Positions 17,060 through 26,824 of a stretch of DNA of 64,000 nucleotides are shown here, one piece after another. Both the position numbers and the translations under genes were made by a program. The DNA is taken from the NCBI GenBank assembly GCA_046331425.1, contig JAXLQU010000003.1:1-64000 (forward strand), read 5' to 3'. Source of the DNA: JANNUT01 sp046331425. Its GTDB lineage: Bacteria > Acidobacteriota > Polarisedimenticolia > J045. Below the pieces are notes generated by a model. The model was not told where the DNA came from and made no database searches. It saw nothing but the letters and a program-made list of their open reading frames with translations. Position 1 is the first letter of the stretch. The number at the start of each line of letters is the position of its first letter.

Positions 17060-18226
17060 CTATGCCCCGCGCAATGCGATCGAGACTGGGGTGCGAGCGG
17101 CACGGATGGCAGGCAAGACTCCGCCGACGAATCCCATGGTGATCGCGAAGATCATTCCAGAGCGTAACGCGTCAGGTGTGACCTTGAAGGCGTAGGCTAC
17201 CTGGCTGAAGTTCGCGCCCTGCGATGTGTATTCGAGAAAGTTCACCGTCTGCGATAGGAGGCAACCCAAGACGCCGGCTATCGCCGCGAGGCAGATCGAT
17301 TCGAAGATGAAGCTGATCAGAATCGCACTACGCGAGAAACCGATGGCGCGCAGCGTAGCAATCTCGCGTCCACGCGCGGCTACGGTGGCATACATCGTGT
17401 TCGTGGCGGCGAACACCGCGCCTATCCCCATCACGATCGCCACGAAGATCGCCAAGATCATCACCAGCCGACCGGAGTTGCCGGCCTGTTGCTCATAGAA
17501 CGCTCGTTCCTGCTTCAAGTCGACTCGCAGTTGCGGATCTCGTATCAGGTCGGCCTGCCAGCGCGCCAGTTGACGAGGATCGGCCAGCCGCACGGTGATC
17601 GATTGGTACCCGCCGGTTCGATTGAACGCAGGCGCCATGACGTTGAGATCGCCCCACAACTCGTTCTCGAAACCGCTCCCCTCCGCGGTGAAGATTCCCA
17701 CGATCTTCCAGGGGCGACGTTGCATCCGAATCGACTGCCCCAGTTCCATGTTGCGGAACCGCTCGGCAAGCTTGGCCCCCACCACGATTTCCTGCAGGCC
17801 GGGTGTGAACGGGCGGCCCTTCACGAACGTCAGTCCGGTGCGCACCGCGAACGCTTGCCGAGTGACCCCACGCACCGTGACGTTCGTCTGCGCACCGTCC
17901 TTCTTACGCGGGAAGTTGGCGATCACCACGATCTCGGGCGACGCCATCGGCTTTCGATTCTCGTCGCGCTCGATCCGGTCATCGGCGATCAAGCGCACGG
18001 CGAGATCGCGACCGATACTGGATTGCAATTCCGAGTTGGCCCCGCGCTGCACCATGATCCCGTTGTTTGGCGATCCGGTCGCCGAGAGCGCAATCCGAAA
18101 TCCATCCTTCAGCGCGATCAGCCCGATGAAGACCGCCACAACCACGGCGATTGCGGTGACCGCGAGTAAGTTGGTTCTCCAGCGCACGACCGCATTGCGC
18201 AGGTTGTAGATCAGCGGGATCGCCAT
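17060..18226 (-). CDS. ABC transporter permease, MacB/LolC-like (FtsX domain)
   Basis: 388 residues with the four-TM MacB topology. The N-terminal TM is LLAVTAIAVVVAVFIGLIAL and a large periplasmic domain spans about 45-260. Three C-terminal TMs follow: VMILAIFVAIVMGIGAVFAA, ISFIFESICLAAIAGVLGCL and GMIFAITMGFVGGVLPAI. The cytoplasmic segment ATVAARGREIATLRAIGFSR is the FtsX coupling region. Its ATG overlaps the stop of the upstream permease by one base (TAATG). It probably heterodimerises with that permease, driven by the LolD-like ATPase and linked to the MacA-like adaptor. Substrate unknown; last gene of the long minus-strand array. Confidence 0.85.
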   Translation of the reverse strand: MAIPLIYNLRNAVVRWRTNLLAVTAIAVVVAVFIGLIALKDGFRIALSATGSPNNGIMVQRGANSELQSSIGRDLAVRLIADDRIERDENRKPMASPEIVVIANFPRKKDGAQTNVTVRGVTRQAFAVRTGLTFVKGRPFTPGLQEIVVGAKLAERFRNMELGQSIRMQRRPWKIVGIFTAEGSGFENELWGDLNVMAPAFNRTGGYQSITVRLADPRQLARWQADLIRDPQLRVDLKQERAFYEQQAGNSGRLVMILAIFVAIVMGIGAVFAATNTMYATVAARGREIATLRAIGFSRSAILISFIFESICLAAIAGVLGCLLSQTVNFLEYTSQGANFSQVAYAFKVTPDALRSGMIFAITMGFVGGVLPAIRAARTPVSIALRGA

Positions 18227-19404
18227 TAGATCTGCCGGAGTGTTTCGGTGATGCGTGCGCGATACGCCAAGAGCGCAGGTAAGATCCCCGCCGCCAACCC
18301 CAGCACCATCGCCACCGCGAAAGCCTGCAGAGCGATCGTCGGCGACAAGCCCAGGTTGGGGAAGGCACGGAAGGCGTCGCCAATCACCGGAATCTTGGGG
18401 AGCAGCGTGATCGCACTCGCTCCCAGGCCCATGCCGAACATGCCTCCCAAGGCGCCAATCACCGCGGACTCCAGCAAGAACAGTCCCATCACATCGCCGC
18501 TACCGAAACCCAAGGTCTTGAGTACACCGACCTCGGTGCGACGTTCTCGAAGTGCGATGCTCATCGTGTTGGCCGTCACGAGCAGGATCGTGAACGTCAC
18601 CGCCAAGCCGATGAATCGCAGCAGCAACGCGAGGTCGCCGACGAGCGCCACGAACCCGGCACGAAACGCTGATTCGGTCTCCGTCTTGGTCTCGGCCTCG
18701 CTGTTGGCGAACTGTGAATCGATGAGTTGACTGACACGGCCGGCTTCGCGCGGATCGTAGAGTTTCGTCACATACGTTCCGATCCGGGCACGTCGATTGG
18801 TTGCTTCGAAGACGTAGTCCCAATGCAGGAACATGATGCCGAGATTGGTGGCCGGGTACTTCACAGGATCGGTGTCGTAGATGCCGCGAACCACGAACTC
18901 GTAGGGGCGGCCCGTTTGGTAATACGGAATCGAGGGCGACAGTTGGAGTCGATCGCCGAGTTTCCACCCGAGCTTGGTGGCGAGCTCGCGTCCGACGATT
19001 GCGCCCTGGCGGTCCCGATCGTAGGCGCGGCGTTGGTCGGGCGGGAGCACGTACTCCGGGTAGCAATCCAGATAGTCGCTGTCGACCGCGAAGTTGGGGA
19101 AGAAATCCTTGAACTCTCCCAACTTCCGTTGCCCACCGAACCAGTTGCCGTGACCGACGCGCTCGACGCCGGGGAGCTTCGCGATCTTCTCTCCGTAGGT
19201 CAGTGGAAGATTGAAGATCAGACTGACCGAGTGCCGTGTGATCAGTCGACCGTCGTTCGCGCTCCTGAGTCCGTAGTTGATCCCATCGATCGCCGTTTCC
19301 AAAAAGCAGAACATGAAGATGCAGACAGCCATCGCCGAGACCGTCAGCAACGTGCGCAGCTTCTTGTGCCAAAGATGTTTGAGAGCCAGCGAGAACAGTT
19401 TCAT
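18226..19404 (-). CDS. ABC transporter permease, MacB/LolE-like (FtsX domain)
   Basis: 392 residues with the same four-TM layout as its downstream neighbour but a different periplasmic domain, including IPYYQTGRPYEFVVRGIYDT. The first TM is TLLTVSAMAVCIFMFCFLE; the C-terminal TMs include LLLRFIGLAVTFTILLVTA and FAVAMVLGLAAGILPALLAY. The loop SIALRERRTEVGVLKTLGFG is the FtsX coupling motif. Start overlaps the ATPase gene stop by 4 bp. Two unequal permeases plus one ATPase resembles LolCDE, but the adjacent adaptor points to a MacAB-like export complex. Confidence 0.85.
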   Translation of the reverse strand: MKLFSLALKHLWHKKLRTLLTVSAMAVCIFMFCFLETAIDGINYGLRSANDGRLITRHSVSLIFNLPLTYGEKIAKLPGVERVGHGNWFGGQRKLGEFKDFFPNFAVDSDYLDCYPEYVLPPDQRRAYDRDRQGAIVGRELATKLGWKLGDRLQLSPSIPYYQTGRPYEFVVRGIYDTDPVKYPATNLGIMFLHWDYVFEATNRRARIGTYVTKLYDPREAGRVSQLIDSQFANSEAETKTETESAFRAGFVALVGDLALLLRFIGLAVTFTILLVTANTMSIALRERRTEVGVLKTLGFGSGDVMGLFLLESAVIGALGGMFGMGLGASAITLLPKIPVIGDAFRAFPNLGLSPTIALQAFAVAMVLGLAAGILPALLAYRARITETLRQI

Positions 19405-20078
19405 GCTGTCGCCAATACACCTTTTTCGAGGTGATGCTGTGTGCGCGCCCGATGAGCGGCGCGCGGATCGTGAGTCACCATCAAGATCGTCTTGCCGAAA
19501 TCGTTGTTGAGCGAGTCGATCAGATCGAGAATCTCTCCAGCACTCTTGGCATCCAAATCGCCAGTCGGTTCATCGGCCACCAACAGGAGCGGGTCGGTCA
19601 CGATTGCACGCGCGATGGCGACTCGCTGTTCTTGTCCTCCGGAGAGCTGCCGAGGATAGTGCTTGTAGCGATCTGCCAACCCGACCACGCGGAGCGCGAT
19701 CATCGCGCGCTCGCGGCGTTGTCGCGCCGAGAGGCCGGTGAGCAGTAAGGGTAGCGACACGTTCTCCAGGGCGGTCAAGACCGGGATCAGGTTGTAGAAC
19801 TGGAAGATGAAACCGACGCTCCGGCTTCGCCAGCGCGCCAGTTCGGCCTCGCCCAACTCGGAGACATGCTCGCCGCCGACAACGATCTCGCCTGACGTAG
19901 GCCGATCGATCCCTGCAATCAGATTCAATAGCGTCGTCTTACCGGAACCCGACGGTCCCATCAGTGCGACGTACTCGCCCTCGCTGATCGACAGGCTCAG
20001 GCCATCGAGCACGATGATTCGTTCGGCATCACGCTTGTACTCCTTGCGAACGTCGGTGACCTGGACCAGCGACGTCAT
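19401..20078 (-). CDS. LolD/MacB-type ABC transporter ATPase
   Basis: 225 residues with Walker A GPSGSGKTT near residue 41, Q-loop FIFQFYNLIPVLTALENV, signature LSGGQEQRVAIARAI, Walker B LLVADEPTGDLD and H-loop ILMVTHDPRA. The sequence FIFQFYNLIPVLTALENVSL is typical of the LolD/MacB cluster. It powers the two FtsX-type permeases encoded immediately downstream; all junctions overlap. The ATG overlaps the end of the adaptor gene by 4 bp. Confidence 0.92.
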   Translation of the reverse strand: MTSLVQVTDVRKEYKRDAERIIVLDGLSLSISEGEYVALMGPSGSGKTTLLNLIAGIDRPTSGEIVVGGEHVSELGEAELARWRSRSVGFIFQFYNLIPVLTALENVSLPLLLTGLSARQRRERAMIALRVVGLADRYKHYPRQLSGGQEQRVAIARAIVTDPLLLVADEPTGDLDAKSAGEILDLIDSLNNDFGKTILMVTHDPRAAHRARTQHHLEKGVLATA

Positions 20079-21271
20079 GGCGTTCCAGACACGACAGCCT
20101 CGCCGGCGCGCAGATCATCGGGCGGCGCTGCCAGGGTCGTCTCGTCCCCTTGGAGGCCTGAGCTGATGATGATGTTGGCGCCGCGTCGATCACCCAGTTT
20201 GACCGGGCGCGACACAGCCTTTCCATCCTCGATCACGAAGACCAAGTCTTTGCCGTCGCGCACCACGACGGCAGTCGAGGGGAGCGTAATCTCAGGCTGG
20301 GGAGGAGGAGCGTTCGGATCGCGCGTTTTTTCGACAGAAAAGAACGTTACCTTCGCGCTCATTTCCGGTTTGAGGTTGGGATCTTTGTCGAGAAGCGTCA
20401 CCTTCACCAGCACCGTTGCCTTGGTCCGATCGGCCGTCGGGATTACTTGCCGCAACCGCGCTTTGTAGACTTTGTCGGGAAACGCTTCGACCGCGACCTC
20501 GGCAGGGTTGTCTCGAGCCAGGCTCGCAACATTGGCCTCAGCAACATCGACCTCGCTCTCGAGCGTATCGAGATCAGCCAGCACGACGATCGCTCCGGAG
20601 GCACTCGAAATATTCACGCCGGGAGGGATCGGCGCGACACTCTCACCCACTTCCGCCATTTTGCGTAGAACCGTACCGGTGAAGGGAGCACGAATCACGG
20701 TGTTCTCGAGTTGCGCACTCGTGACCTGCAACTCGGCCCGCGCTTGCGCCAATGACGCTTCTGCGAGTTGCACGCGGCTCTCTGCAGCATCGCGCACGTC
20801 CTGACTCCCGACGCGCTCGTCGAACAAACGTCGCGCGACAGCCAACTGACGATGTGCTTCAGCGAGATCCGCTTGGGCGCGCGCGACTGCGGCTGCTGTC
20901 CGGGCGGTTTGTGCGCGGAAATCGTTGTCCTCCAGACGAGCGATGACCTCGCCCGACGTCACACGCGATCCTTCTTCGACGCGCAGCTCGGACAATCGCC
21001 CTTGGATCTTCGACGAAACGACCGCCTTTCGGCGCGGCACCAGATAACCGGACGCATTGAGGATCGGCGTGCCGGCCGGAGGTCCGCCCACCGTTACGAC
21101 CGGTTTGATGGTCTGCACCGGTCGCGGAGCGGTGTCGCGAGTTACCAAGAAGCCGCCGGTCACGACGATCGCAATGAGTACAAATGCAGCGATCGACCAG
21201 GAGCGCTTACGCGTCGAGCGGCGGCTACGGTCGATGCGCAGCGAGGCCAAGTCCTGTTTCAGATCGGTCAC
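20075..21271 (-). CDS. MacA/HlyD-type periplasmic adaptor
   Basis: 398-residue membrane-fusion protein linking the inner-membrane transporter to an outer-membrane channel. One N-terminal TM (WSIAAFVLIAIVVTGGFLV) is followed by a barrel-sandwich half (SSKIQGRLSELRVEEGSRV), a long alpha hairpin rich in Ala/Arg (about 105-185: QTARTAAAVARAQADLAEAH), the second half (TVIRAPFTGTVLRKMAEVGE) and beta-barrel and membrane-proximal domains. GTG start with AGGGTG five bases upstream. The lack of a TolC homologue in the window means the outer component is elsewhere. Confidence 0.9.
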   Translation of the reverse strand: MTDLKQDLASLRIDRSRRSTRKRSWSIAAFVLIAIVVTGGFLVTRDTAPRPVQTIKPVVTVGGPPAGTPILNASGYLVPRRKAVVSSKIQGRLSELRVEEGSRVTSGEVIARLEDNDFRAQTARTAAAVARAQADLAEAHRQLAVARRLFDERVGSQDVRDAAESRVQLAEASLAQARAELQVTSAQLENTVIRAPFTGTVLRKMAEVGESVAPIPPGVNISSASGAIVVLADLDTLESEVDVAEANVASLARDNPAEVAVEAFPDKVYKARLRQVIPTADRTKATVLVKVTLLDKDPNLKPEMSAKVTFFSVEKTRDPNAPPPQPEITLPSTAVVVRDGKDLVFVIEDGKAVSRPVKLGDRRGANIIISSGLQGDETTLAAPPDDLRAGEAVVSGTP

Positions 21272-21314
21272 GGAAACACCCTTTCGATACGCCTAGGAGA
21301 GCTTTTTTCCGGTC

Positions 21315-22316
21315 TCACCCGCCAGGAGACCGATCGGGTGCGAGCGCCGGCTTGAGCTTTCGTTCGTAGGCGATCGAGTCGAGCACGCTTTGAGCCTCTG
21401 GGTGCCCGACTTTTTGAGCGAGTTTGGCCTGCAACTCGGCGTCGTCGTATCGACCCATCCTTTGCAGGGTCATCGCCAGTTTCAAGCGCGCGCTGCCGTC
21501 GGCGGCGTTGATCGTGATAGCTTTTCGCAAATGCTTCTCGGCGAGCGACCACATCTGTCGCTCGTAGCAGTACGCGCCCAGAACGAAGCGAATGCCGGGA
21601 TCTTCGGGGACCAACTCGGCCAGATGCGTCCACAGCTCGAACGCCTTGTCCAATCTGCCTTGTGATTCGTAAGTTCGAGCCAGTGACTTGATCAAGCCTG
21701 GATTGTCTCTACCTACCAGCGCCGCTTGTTCCAGCATTGCCATTCCGTCAGAGGGCTTTTGTTGGCTGAGGTAGATCAGCCCGAGATTCAAGTAGGCACC
21801 AGCGTTGTGCCGATCGAGTGAAATCGATTCTTTCAGCAGTTTCTCGGCCTCGTCGAGCTTTTCGCGCTTCCATTCCAGTGATCCGGCAGTAAAGAGTGCT
21901 TCGGCGGCAACCTTCGGCGTCGCCAACGATGAGCGCGCCGCCTTCATCGCAAACTCGATTCCTTCCGCGATGTGACCGGTCTTGGCCAAACCTTTGGCAT
22001 GCAGCAGCAGAACTTCAGGCTCATCGGGTGCCATTCCGCGGGCTCGTGTCAGCGCAGCCAGACCTTCCTCGTTCCGCCCAGCCCGGACCAAAGCGAGGCC
22101 GTATTTCGCCAGCTTGCGCGCATCTGTAGGATTGGCTTTCGCGTCGCTCTCCAACTCAGCGAGCAACCGCTCAGACTCGCCTCCCGTGGCGACCTCGAGT
22201 GAACTGTTGGTAGTTGCAACCGGCACTGGCAGCTCAGTGGCCGCGTTGGGTGGCGTTTCAGCGAAGGCAACGGCGAAGCTCGTCAGCAAGAGTGCCGGCG
22301 GTACGAAGCGTTTCAC
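21315..22316 (-). CDS. Exported TPR-repeat protein
   Basis: 333 residues. Signal peptide (ALLLTSFAVAFA then ETP), followed by at least six TPR-like helix pairs, for example YGLALVRAGRNEEGLAALTRA, AYLNLGLIYLSQQKPSDGMA and LARTYESQGRLDKAFELW. No catalytic motif. The start overlaps the stop of the NtrC-type regulator by 4 bp, so it is coupled to that regulator and placed before the exporter genes. Likely a periplasmic scaffold; partner unknown. Confidence 0.82.
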   Translation of the reverse strand: MKRFVPPALLLTSFAVAFAETPPNAATELPVPVATTNSSLEVATGGESERLLAELESDAKANPTDARKLAKYGLALVRAGRNEEGLAALTRARGMAPDEPEVLLLHAKGLAKTGHIAEGIEFAMKAARSSLATPKVAAEALFTAGSLEWKREKLDEAEKLLKESISLDRHNAGAYLNLGLIYLSQQKPSDGMAMLEQAALVGRDNPGLIKSLARTYESQGRLDKAFELWTHLAELVPEDPGIRFVLGAYCYERQMWSLAEKHLRKAITINAADGSARLKLAMTLQRMGRYDDAELQAKLAQKVGHPEAQSVLDSIAYERKLKPALAPDRSPGG

Positions 22317-23698
22317 AAGATCTCCCGTGAGCGCTGGTGTGCAATCCGCGCTAGATCGTGGTGCTCCAGCTTCTTGTAGAGGTTCGAGCGCGGCGTACCG
22401 ATTGCCTGCGCGGTGCGCGTGATGTTCCAGCCGTGTCGCTCCAACTTACGTAACAGAAACTGCCGTTCCGAGGCGTCCTTGAATTCGCGCAGGCTTTCGA
22501 CCTCGAGCCAGTCCGCCGAGGAATCGGGTGCCTGATTCTCCGCGTCTGGGAGCGCACTCACGTCGATCTGATCACCGGACGAGAGGATGATTGCCCGTTC
22601 AATCGCATTTCGCAGCTCGCGGACGTTGCCGGGCCAGGGCCGATTGCGTAGAACTTCGAGCGCAGCAGGAGTGAATCGGCGGGACCGCAAGTTGTTCTCT
22701 CGACAGATCAGCGCGGCAACATGATCGACCAACGCTGGAATATCGTCGCGTCGATCGCGTAACGGAGGCAAGTGAATCGGCAAGACGCTCAGCCGGTAGT
22801 ACAGATCTTCGCGAAACTCGCCGTTCTTGATTGCGACACGTAGGTCCTTGTTGGTCGCCGCGACGACGCGCACGTCGACACGAATTGGCCCGCCAGCGCC
22901 GAGCGGTTCGATCTCGCCGTCTTGCAGCGCACGCAGCACCTTCGCCTGCGTCTTGAGCGACATATCGCCGATTTCATCAAGGAAGATCGTGCCGCCATGC
23001 GCATTGGCGAAACGCCCACGCTGCCGGGCTGCAGCGCCGGTGAAAGCACCTTTCTCATATCCGAACAGTTCTGATTCGATCAACTCATCGGGAATCGCAG
23101 CACAGTTGACTTTCACGAATGGTCCACCGCTGCGGGCTGATGCGGAATGAATAGCGCGCGCGACTAGCTCCTTGCCGGTACCGGATTCCCCGGTGATCAG
23201 AACGGTCGCGTTCACCGGGCCGGCTCGCGCGATCAGTTCCCGCACCTTCTGCAGCGGCCCTGAAGTTCCAACCAGGAGGTAACGACCTTCTTCATCGGCA
23301 CTCCGCAGCGCCGCATCGATTGCCAGTTTTGAACGCTCCAGGGCAAGCCGCAGTCGATGCAGGACGACTTCGCGCTCGAGTGGCTTCTCCAAGAAATCTT
23401 GGGCGCCAAGTGCCAGAGCCTCGACGGCCGTCGAGATGGTGCCGTGCCCGGAGATCATCAGGACGGGTGCATCGGTGATGCCGCCGCGCAAACTCTTGAG
23501 CACGTCCATCCCCGATAGCTTGGGAAGTTTGACGTCCAACAAGATCGCGTGCGGCGGCACAGTCCGGGCGCGACGCAGCGCCTCCTCGCCGTCCGGCGCG
23601 TCGACCACACGAAACCCCTCGTACTCGAGGATCATGCGCAGGGCCTCGCGAATCGCGGGCTCGTCGTCGACGACCAAGATGGTCGAGGCGTCGCTCAT
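22313..23698 (-). CDS. NtrC-family sigma54-dependent response regulator (second copy)
   Basis: 461 residues. Receiver with Asp55 in LLDVKLPKLSG; AAA+ domain with Walker A GESGTGKEL, the sigma54-contacting loop KGAFTGA, Walker B GTIFLDEIGDM and arginine-finger region YYRLSVLPIHLPPLRDR. The C-terminal Fis-type HTH is LERHGWNITRTAQAIGTPRS. It activates promoters with a -24/-12 element, none of which I could identify nearby. It starts 10 bp after the HtrA gene. Its kinase may be the one at 28845-30254 or unlinked. Confidence 0.92.
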   Translation of the reverse strand: MSDASTILVVDDEPAIREALRMILEYEGFRVVDAPDGEEALRRARTVPPHAILLDVKLPKLSGMDVLKSLRGGITDAPVLMISGHGTISTAVEALALGAQDFLEKPLEREVVLHRLRLALERSKLAIDAALRSADEEGRYLLVGTSGPLQKVRELIARAGPVNATVLITGESGTGKELVARAIHSASARSGGPFVKVNCAAIPDELIESELFGYEKGAFTGAAARQRGRFANAHGGTIFLDEIGDMSLKTQAKVLRALQDGEIEPLGAGGPIRVDVRVVAATNKDLRVAIKNGEFREDLYYRLSVLPIHLPPLRDRRDDIPALVDHVAALICRENNLRSRRFTPAALEVLRNRPWPGNVRELRNAIERAIILSSGDQIDVSALPDAENQAPDSSADWLEVESLREFKDASERQFLLRKLERHGWNITRTAQAIGTPRSNLYKKLEHHDLARIAHQRSREIL

Positions 23699-23708
23699 GC
23701 GGCAACCG

Positions 23709-25277
23709 TCACTTACTCAGTCGGAAGAACACCAGCCGGTCGTCCCCGCGCGGCGACAACGTGCGCAGACGCACCACCTGACCAGGTTTGGCCGACCCAG
23801 CGGCCTTGCGGAAGTCTGCGACCGTGAGTGTCGGCGTGCCGTTGACTTCGAGCACGATGTAGGGAGCCGACAGTCCTTCGCGGGCTGCGTCGGATGTTTC
23901 GTCGACGTCCTTGATCAGGACGCCCCCCTTGAAACCGAGGTCGGAGAGACGCTCTCGAAGATTCGGAGGGAGCGGCGCGACGGTCAGGCCCAAGGCCTCG
24001 ACTTCGCCATTGTCGTCCGGCTCGGTCTTGTCTTGCTGTTCGGTCGGTACCGACGACGCTATCTCGCCCGGGCGCTCGGTGAGCGTGACGGAAACGCTCT
24101 TTTCGGCTCCATCTCGCCAGAGCGTCAGCTTGATCTTGTCGCCCGGTTTGTAACCGCTGACCACGTTGACGAGCTCGTTGCTGCTTCGGATCTGGCGTCC
24201 ATCAACCGCCATGATGATGTCGCCTTGCTCGAGGCCAGCGGCATCGGCAGGAGTTTGCTTGGTAACACCACCGACCAATGCACCGCTGATCCCGCCGGGG
24301 AATCGGAACGACTCCGCTGCCTCCGGCGTGACCGGCTCCACCTGTGCTCCCATGTAGCCGCGCTTCACTGTTCCGGTCTTGATGAGTTGATCCAGCGATC
24401 GCTTGGCCTGCGAAATAGGAAGCGCAAAGCCCAGCCCTTCCAATGTGCTGTCCTGCGCGCCGCTGAAGGGGTTGGGTTGGCCGTTGCCACGGATGATCGC
24501 CGTGTTGATTCCGATCACCTCACCGCGGACATTGAGCAGTGGCCCGCCGGAATTGCCGAAGTTGATTGCAGCATCGGTTTGGATGTAGCCGCCGATATCG
24601 TTGCGACCGCCTACTTGAGTGCGTTCCTTACCGCTGATCACTCCAACGGTTACGGAGTTCTCGAAGAACAGCGGATTCCCGATCGCCACGGCCCACTCGC
24701 CGACACGAAGAGTATCGGAGTCACCGAGCGGAAGCGCAGGAGTCGGTTTGTCGACCTCGATCTTGACGATCGCCAAGTCGAGGTGCGGATCGATGCCAAT
24801 CAACTTCGCCGGATGACGTTGCTGGTCGTTGGTCTGAACCTCGAGTTCGTCGGCACCATCGACCACGTGCCGATTGGTCATGATGTAACCATCGCTGGTG
24901 ATGAAGAAGCCGCTTCCCGCCGATCCTTGACGCTCGCGGCGCGGCGCGCCGTTGCCGCCATCGTCGGGCCGGCGATGATTCTCGTCGTTCGGCATCTGCT
25001 CGAAGAACCGGCGGAGCGGGCTGGGAATCGAGTCGCTCTCCGAGTCGCTGGACACCAACTGCGTCTTGCGGATGTGCACGATCGACGGAATTGCTCGCTC
25101 AGCCAACTCGGCAAAGGATGGCACCACCACCGTGGTCGCTGAAGCCGGCGACGCTGCTAACTTCAGATCCTGAGCCGAGGCTGGACCGAACGGTGGCACC
25201 AGCGAACCGACGATGACGCCGGCGAACAGTGCAATGCACAACATCAAGGTCATCACAACGAAACGACCACGTGTCAT
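23709..25277 (-). CDS. htrA: HtrA/Do-family periplasmic serine protease
   Basis: 522 residues. N-terminal anchor (VVMTLMLCIALFAGVIVGSL) and a flexible loop rich in Asp/Arg/Gly (about 75-120). Catalytic triad His137 (TNRHVVDGADE), Asp167 (HLDLAIVKI) and Ser243 (NFGNSGGPLLN). PDZ1 follows (GYMGAQVEPVTPEAAESF to GDKIKLTLWRDG), then PDZ2 (ALGLTVAPLPPNLRERL to VRLRTLSPRG). Degrades or refolds misfolded envelope proteins. ATG 25277 has GAGAGGTG upstream. It sits between two NtrC-type regulators in the envelope-stress-like array. Confidence 0.94.
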   Translation of the reverse strand: MTRGRFVVMTLMLCIALFAGVIVGSLVPPFGPASAQDLKLAASPASATTVVVPSFAELAERAIPSIVHIRKTQLVSSDSESDSIPSPLRRFFEQMPNDENHRRPDDGGNGAPRRERQGSAGSGFFITSDGYIMTNRHVVDGADELEVQTNDQQRHPAKLIGIDPHLDLAIVKIEVDKPTPALPLGDSDTLRVGEWAVAIGNPLFFENSVTVGVISGKERTQVGGRNDIGGYIQTDAAINFGNSGGPLLNVRGEVIGINTAIIRGNGQPNPFSGAQDSTLEGLGFALPISQAKRSLDQLIKTGTVKRGYMGAQVEPVTPEAAESFRFPGGISGALVGGVTKQTPADAAGLEQGDIIMAVDGRQIRSSNELVNVVSGYKPGDKIKLTLWRDGAEKSVSVTLTERPGEIASSVPTEQQDKTEPDDNGEVEALGLTVAPLPPNLRERLSDLGFKGGVLIKDVDETSDAAREGLSAPYIVLEVNGTPTLTVADFRKAAGSAKPGQVVRLRTLSPRGDDRLVFFRLSK

Positions 25278-25396
25278 ATCGTCACCTCTCGCCGCTTCTG
25301 CAGGCCCTTCGACCCTGACGGCTCTCGTAGTTGCTCCGGTTCACCGGTTGCCATTGTTCCCGGATCCCGGCTGACGCGCCAACCTGATACAGATCC

Positions 25397-26824
25397 TCAG
25401 ATCGTTCCGTCGTACAAATCACTGCCAACGACCGGATATCCTTCATCGCGGTACTGTTTGATCTTGCGCTGCAGCGTTCGCAACCCGATCCCGAGTTGCT
25501 CCGCCGACTGGGTGCGATTTCCACCTGTCTGTTCGAGTGTTCTCAAGATCACCTCACGCTCGATCTCTTCCATGGTCTTGCCGAAGAAACTGGCGGCCGA
25601 GGCAGGTAGCAATTCGGCCTCTCGCGCTGCCTGACGCAACTCTTCGGGCAGATCGGCAGCGGTCACCTCGGCACCTTGATGCAAGATTGCCAACGACTCC
25701 ATGGCATTGCGCAACTCGCGAACATTACCAGGCCAAGGCGCCCACTTGAGAACTTGAAGCGCTTCCGAGTTGATCTCGGGAACTGCGCGCCCATTTTCGC
25801 GTGCAAATCGCTCGAACAGGGCCAGCGCAATCAGCGGGATATCGTCACGACGCTCACGCAGCGGCGGGATTCGCAGCGTCACCACCGCAAGTCTGTAGTA
25901 CAGGTCCCTGCGAAAGTCGCCTCGTTCCGCCATCTCGTCGAGTGAGCGATTGGTGGCTGCCACAACGCGCACATCCACCTTGACCTCTTCGGTCCCGCCC
26001 ACGCGCATGAACTTTTGTGACTCCAAGGCGCGCAGCAACTTCGCCTGCAGAGCGAGCGGAAGCTCTCCGATCTCGTCGAGAAACAGCGTCCCACCATTGG
26101 CGAGTTCGAACTTCCCAAGCTTGCGTCCGTGTGCACCCGTGAACGATCCGCGCTCGTGGCCAAACAACTCGGACTCCAAGATCTCGGATGGAATCGAGGC
26201 GCAATCCAGTGGTAGATAGGTCTTGTCTGCGCGTTGAGAGCGACGATGGATCGCGCTGGCCACGAGTTCCTTGCCCGAGCCGGATTCGCCCAGGATCAAC
26301 ACCGATGAGCGCGCTTGTGCAACTTGTTGGATCGAGCGAAACAGCTCCATCATCGCCGCAGAGCGGCCAATCATCCCTTCGAAGGAGCCCTGCTCGTGGA
26401 TGATCGCCTCGACACCCTTGTAGTCTCGCACCTCACGACCGAGTCGCACCTTCTCTGCCAAGTTGCCGACCCGAGCCCTGAGTACTTCCAGGTTCACCGG
26501 TTTCTCCAGATAGTCTTCGGCGCCCCGTTTCATCGCTCCAACAGCGGTCTCGACTGAACCGTGTGCCGTGATCATCAGCACTCCGACGTCGGCCACGATC
26601 TCTCGTGCGCGACGCAATACCTCGAGACCGTCGATACCCGGCATCCGCAAATCGGTGACGATCAACAGTACATCCGGGTGCTCTCTCAGATACGCCAACG
26701 CTTCCATACCATCGGCGAATGGAAATACTTCACAACCGTGCCGTTGCAGTGCGCGCGCCATCGCTTGGCGCCCGCCTGCGTCGTCATCGACAATGATCAC
26801 TTTTCCGGAGATCTGCTCGCTCAT
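25397..26824 (-). CDS. NtrC-family sigma54-dependent response regulator (first copy)
   Basis: 475 residues. Receiver Asp58 in IVTDLRMPGIDG; AAA+ Walker A GESGSGKEL; the sigma54 loop reads RGSFTGA (Ser replacing the first Ala of GAFTGA, a common variant); Walker B GTLFLDEIGEL; Fis HTH TGGNRTQSAEQLGIGLRTLQ. Its start overlaps the ligA stop by 4 bp (ATGA), and ligA in turn overlaps the kinase gene. Kinase, ligase and regulator are therefore one coupled unit, and the kinase is the likely phosphodonor. A 119-bp gap without visible promoter separates it from htrA. Confidence 0.93.
   Translation of the reverse strand: MSEQISGKVIIVDDDAGGRQAMARALQRHGCEVFPFADGMEALAYLREHPDVLLIVTDLRMPGIDGLEVLRRAREIVADVGVLMITAHGSVETAVGAMKRGAEDYLEKPVNLEVLRARVGNLAEKVRLGREVRDYKGVEAIIHEQGSFEGMIGRSAAMMELFRSIQQVAQARSSVLILGESGSGKELVASAIHRRSQRADKTYLPLDCASIPSEILESELFGHERGSFTGAHGRKLGKFELANGGTLFLDEIGELPLALQAKLLRALESQKFMRVGGTEEVKVDVRVVAATNRSLDEMAERGDFRRDLYYRLAVVTLRIPPLRERRDDIPLIALALFERFARENGRAVPEINSEALQVLKWAPWPGNVRELRNAMESLAILHQGAEVTAADLPEELRQAAREAELLPASAASFFGKTMEEIEREVILRTLEQTGGNRTQSAEQLGIGLRTLQRKIKQYRDEGYPVVGSDLYDGTI

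Noticed and set aside
23436..25142. 568-codon plus-strand frame opposite htrA
   Set aside because: The htrA reading has all catalytic motifs; the antisense frame has none.
25278..25396. Sigma54 -24/-12 promoter before htrA
   Set aside because: TTGGCGCG is present, but no GC at the required spacing; no convincing match on the coding strand.
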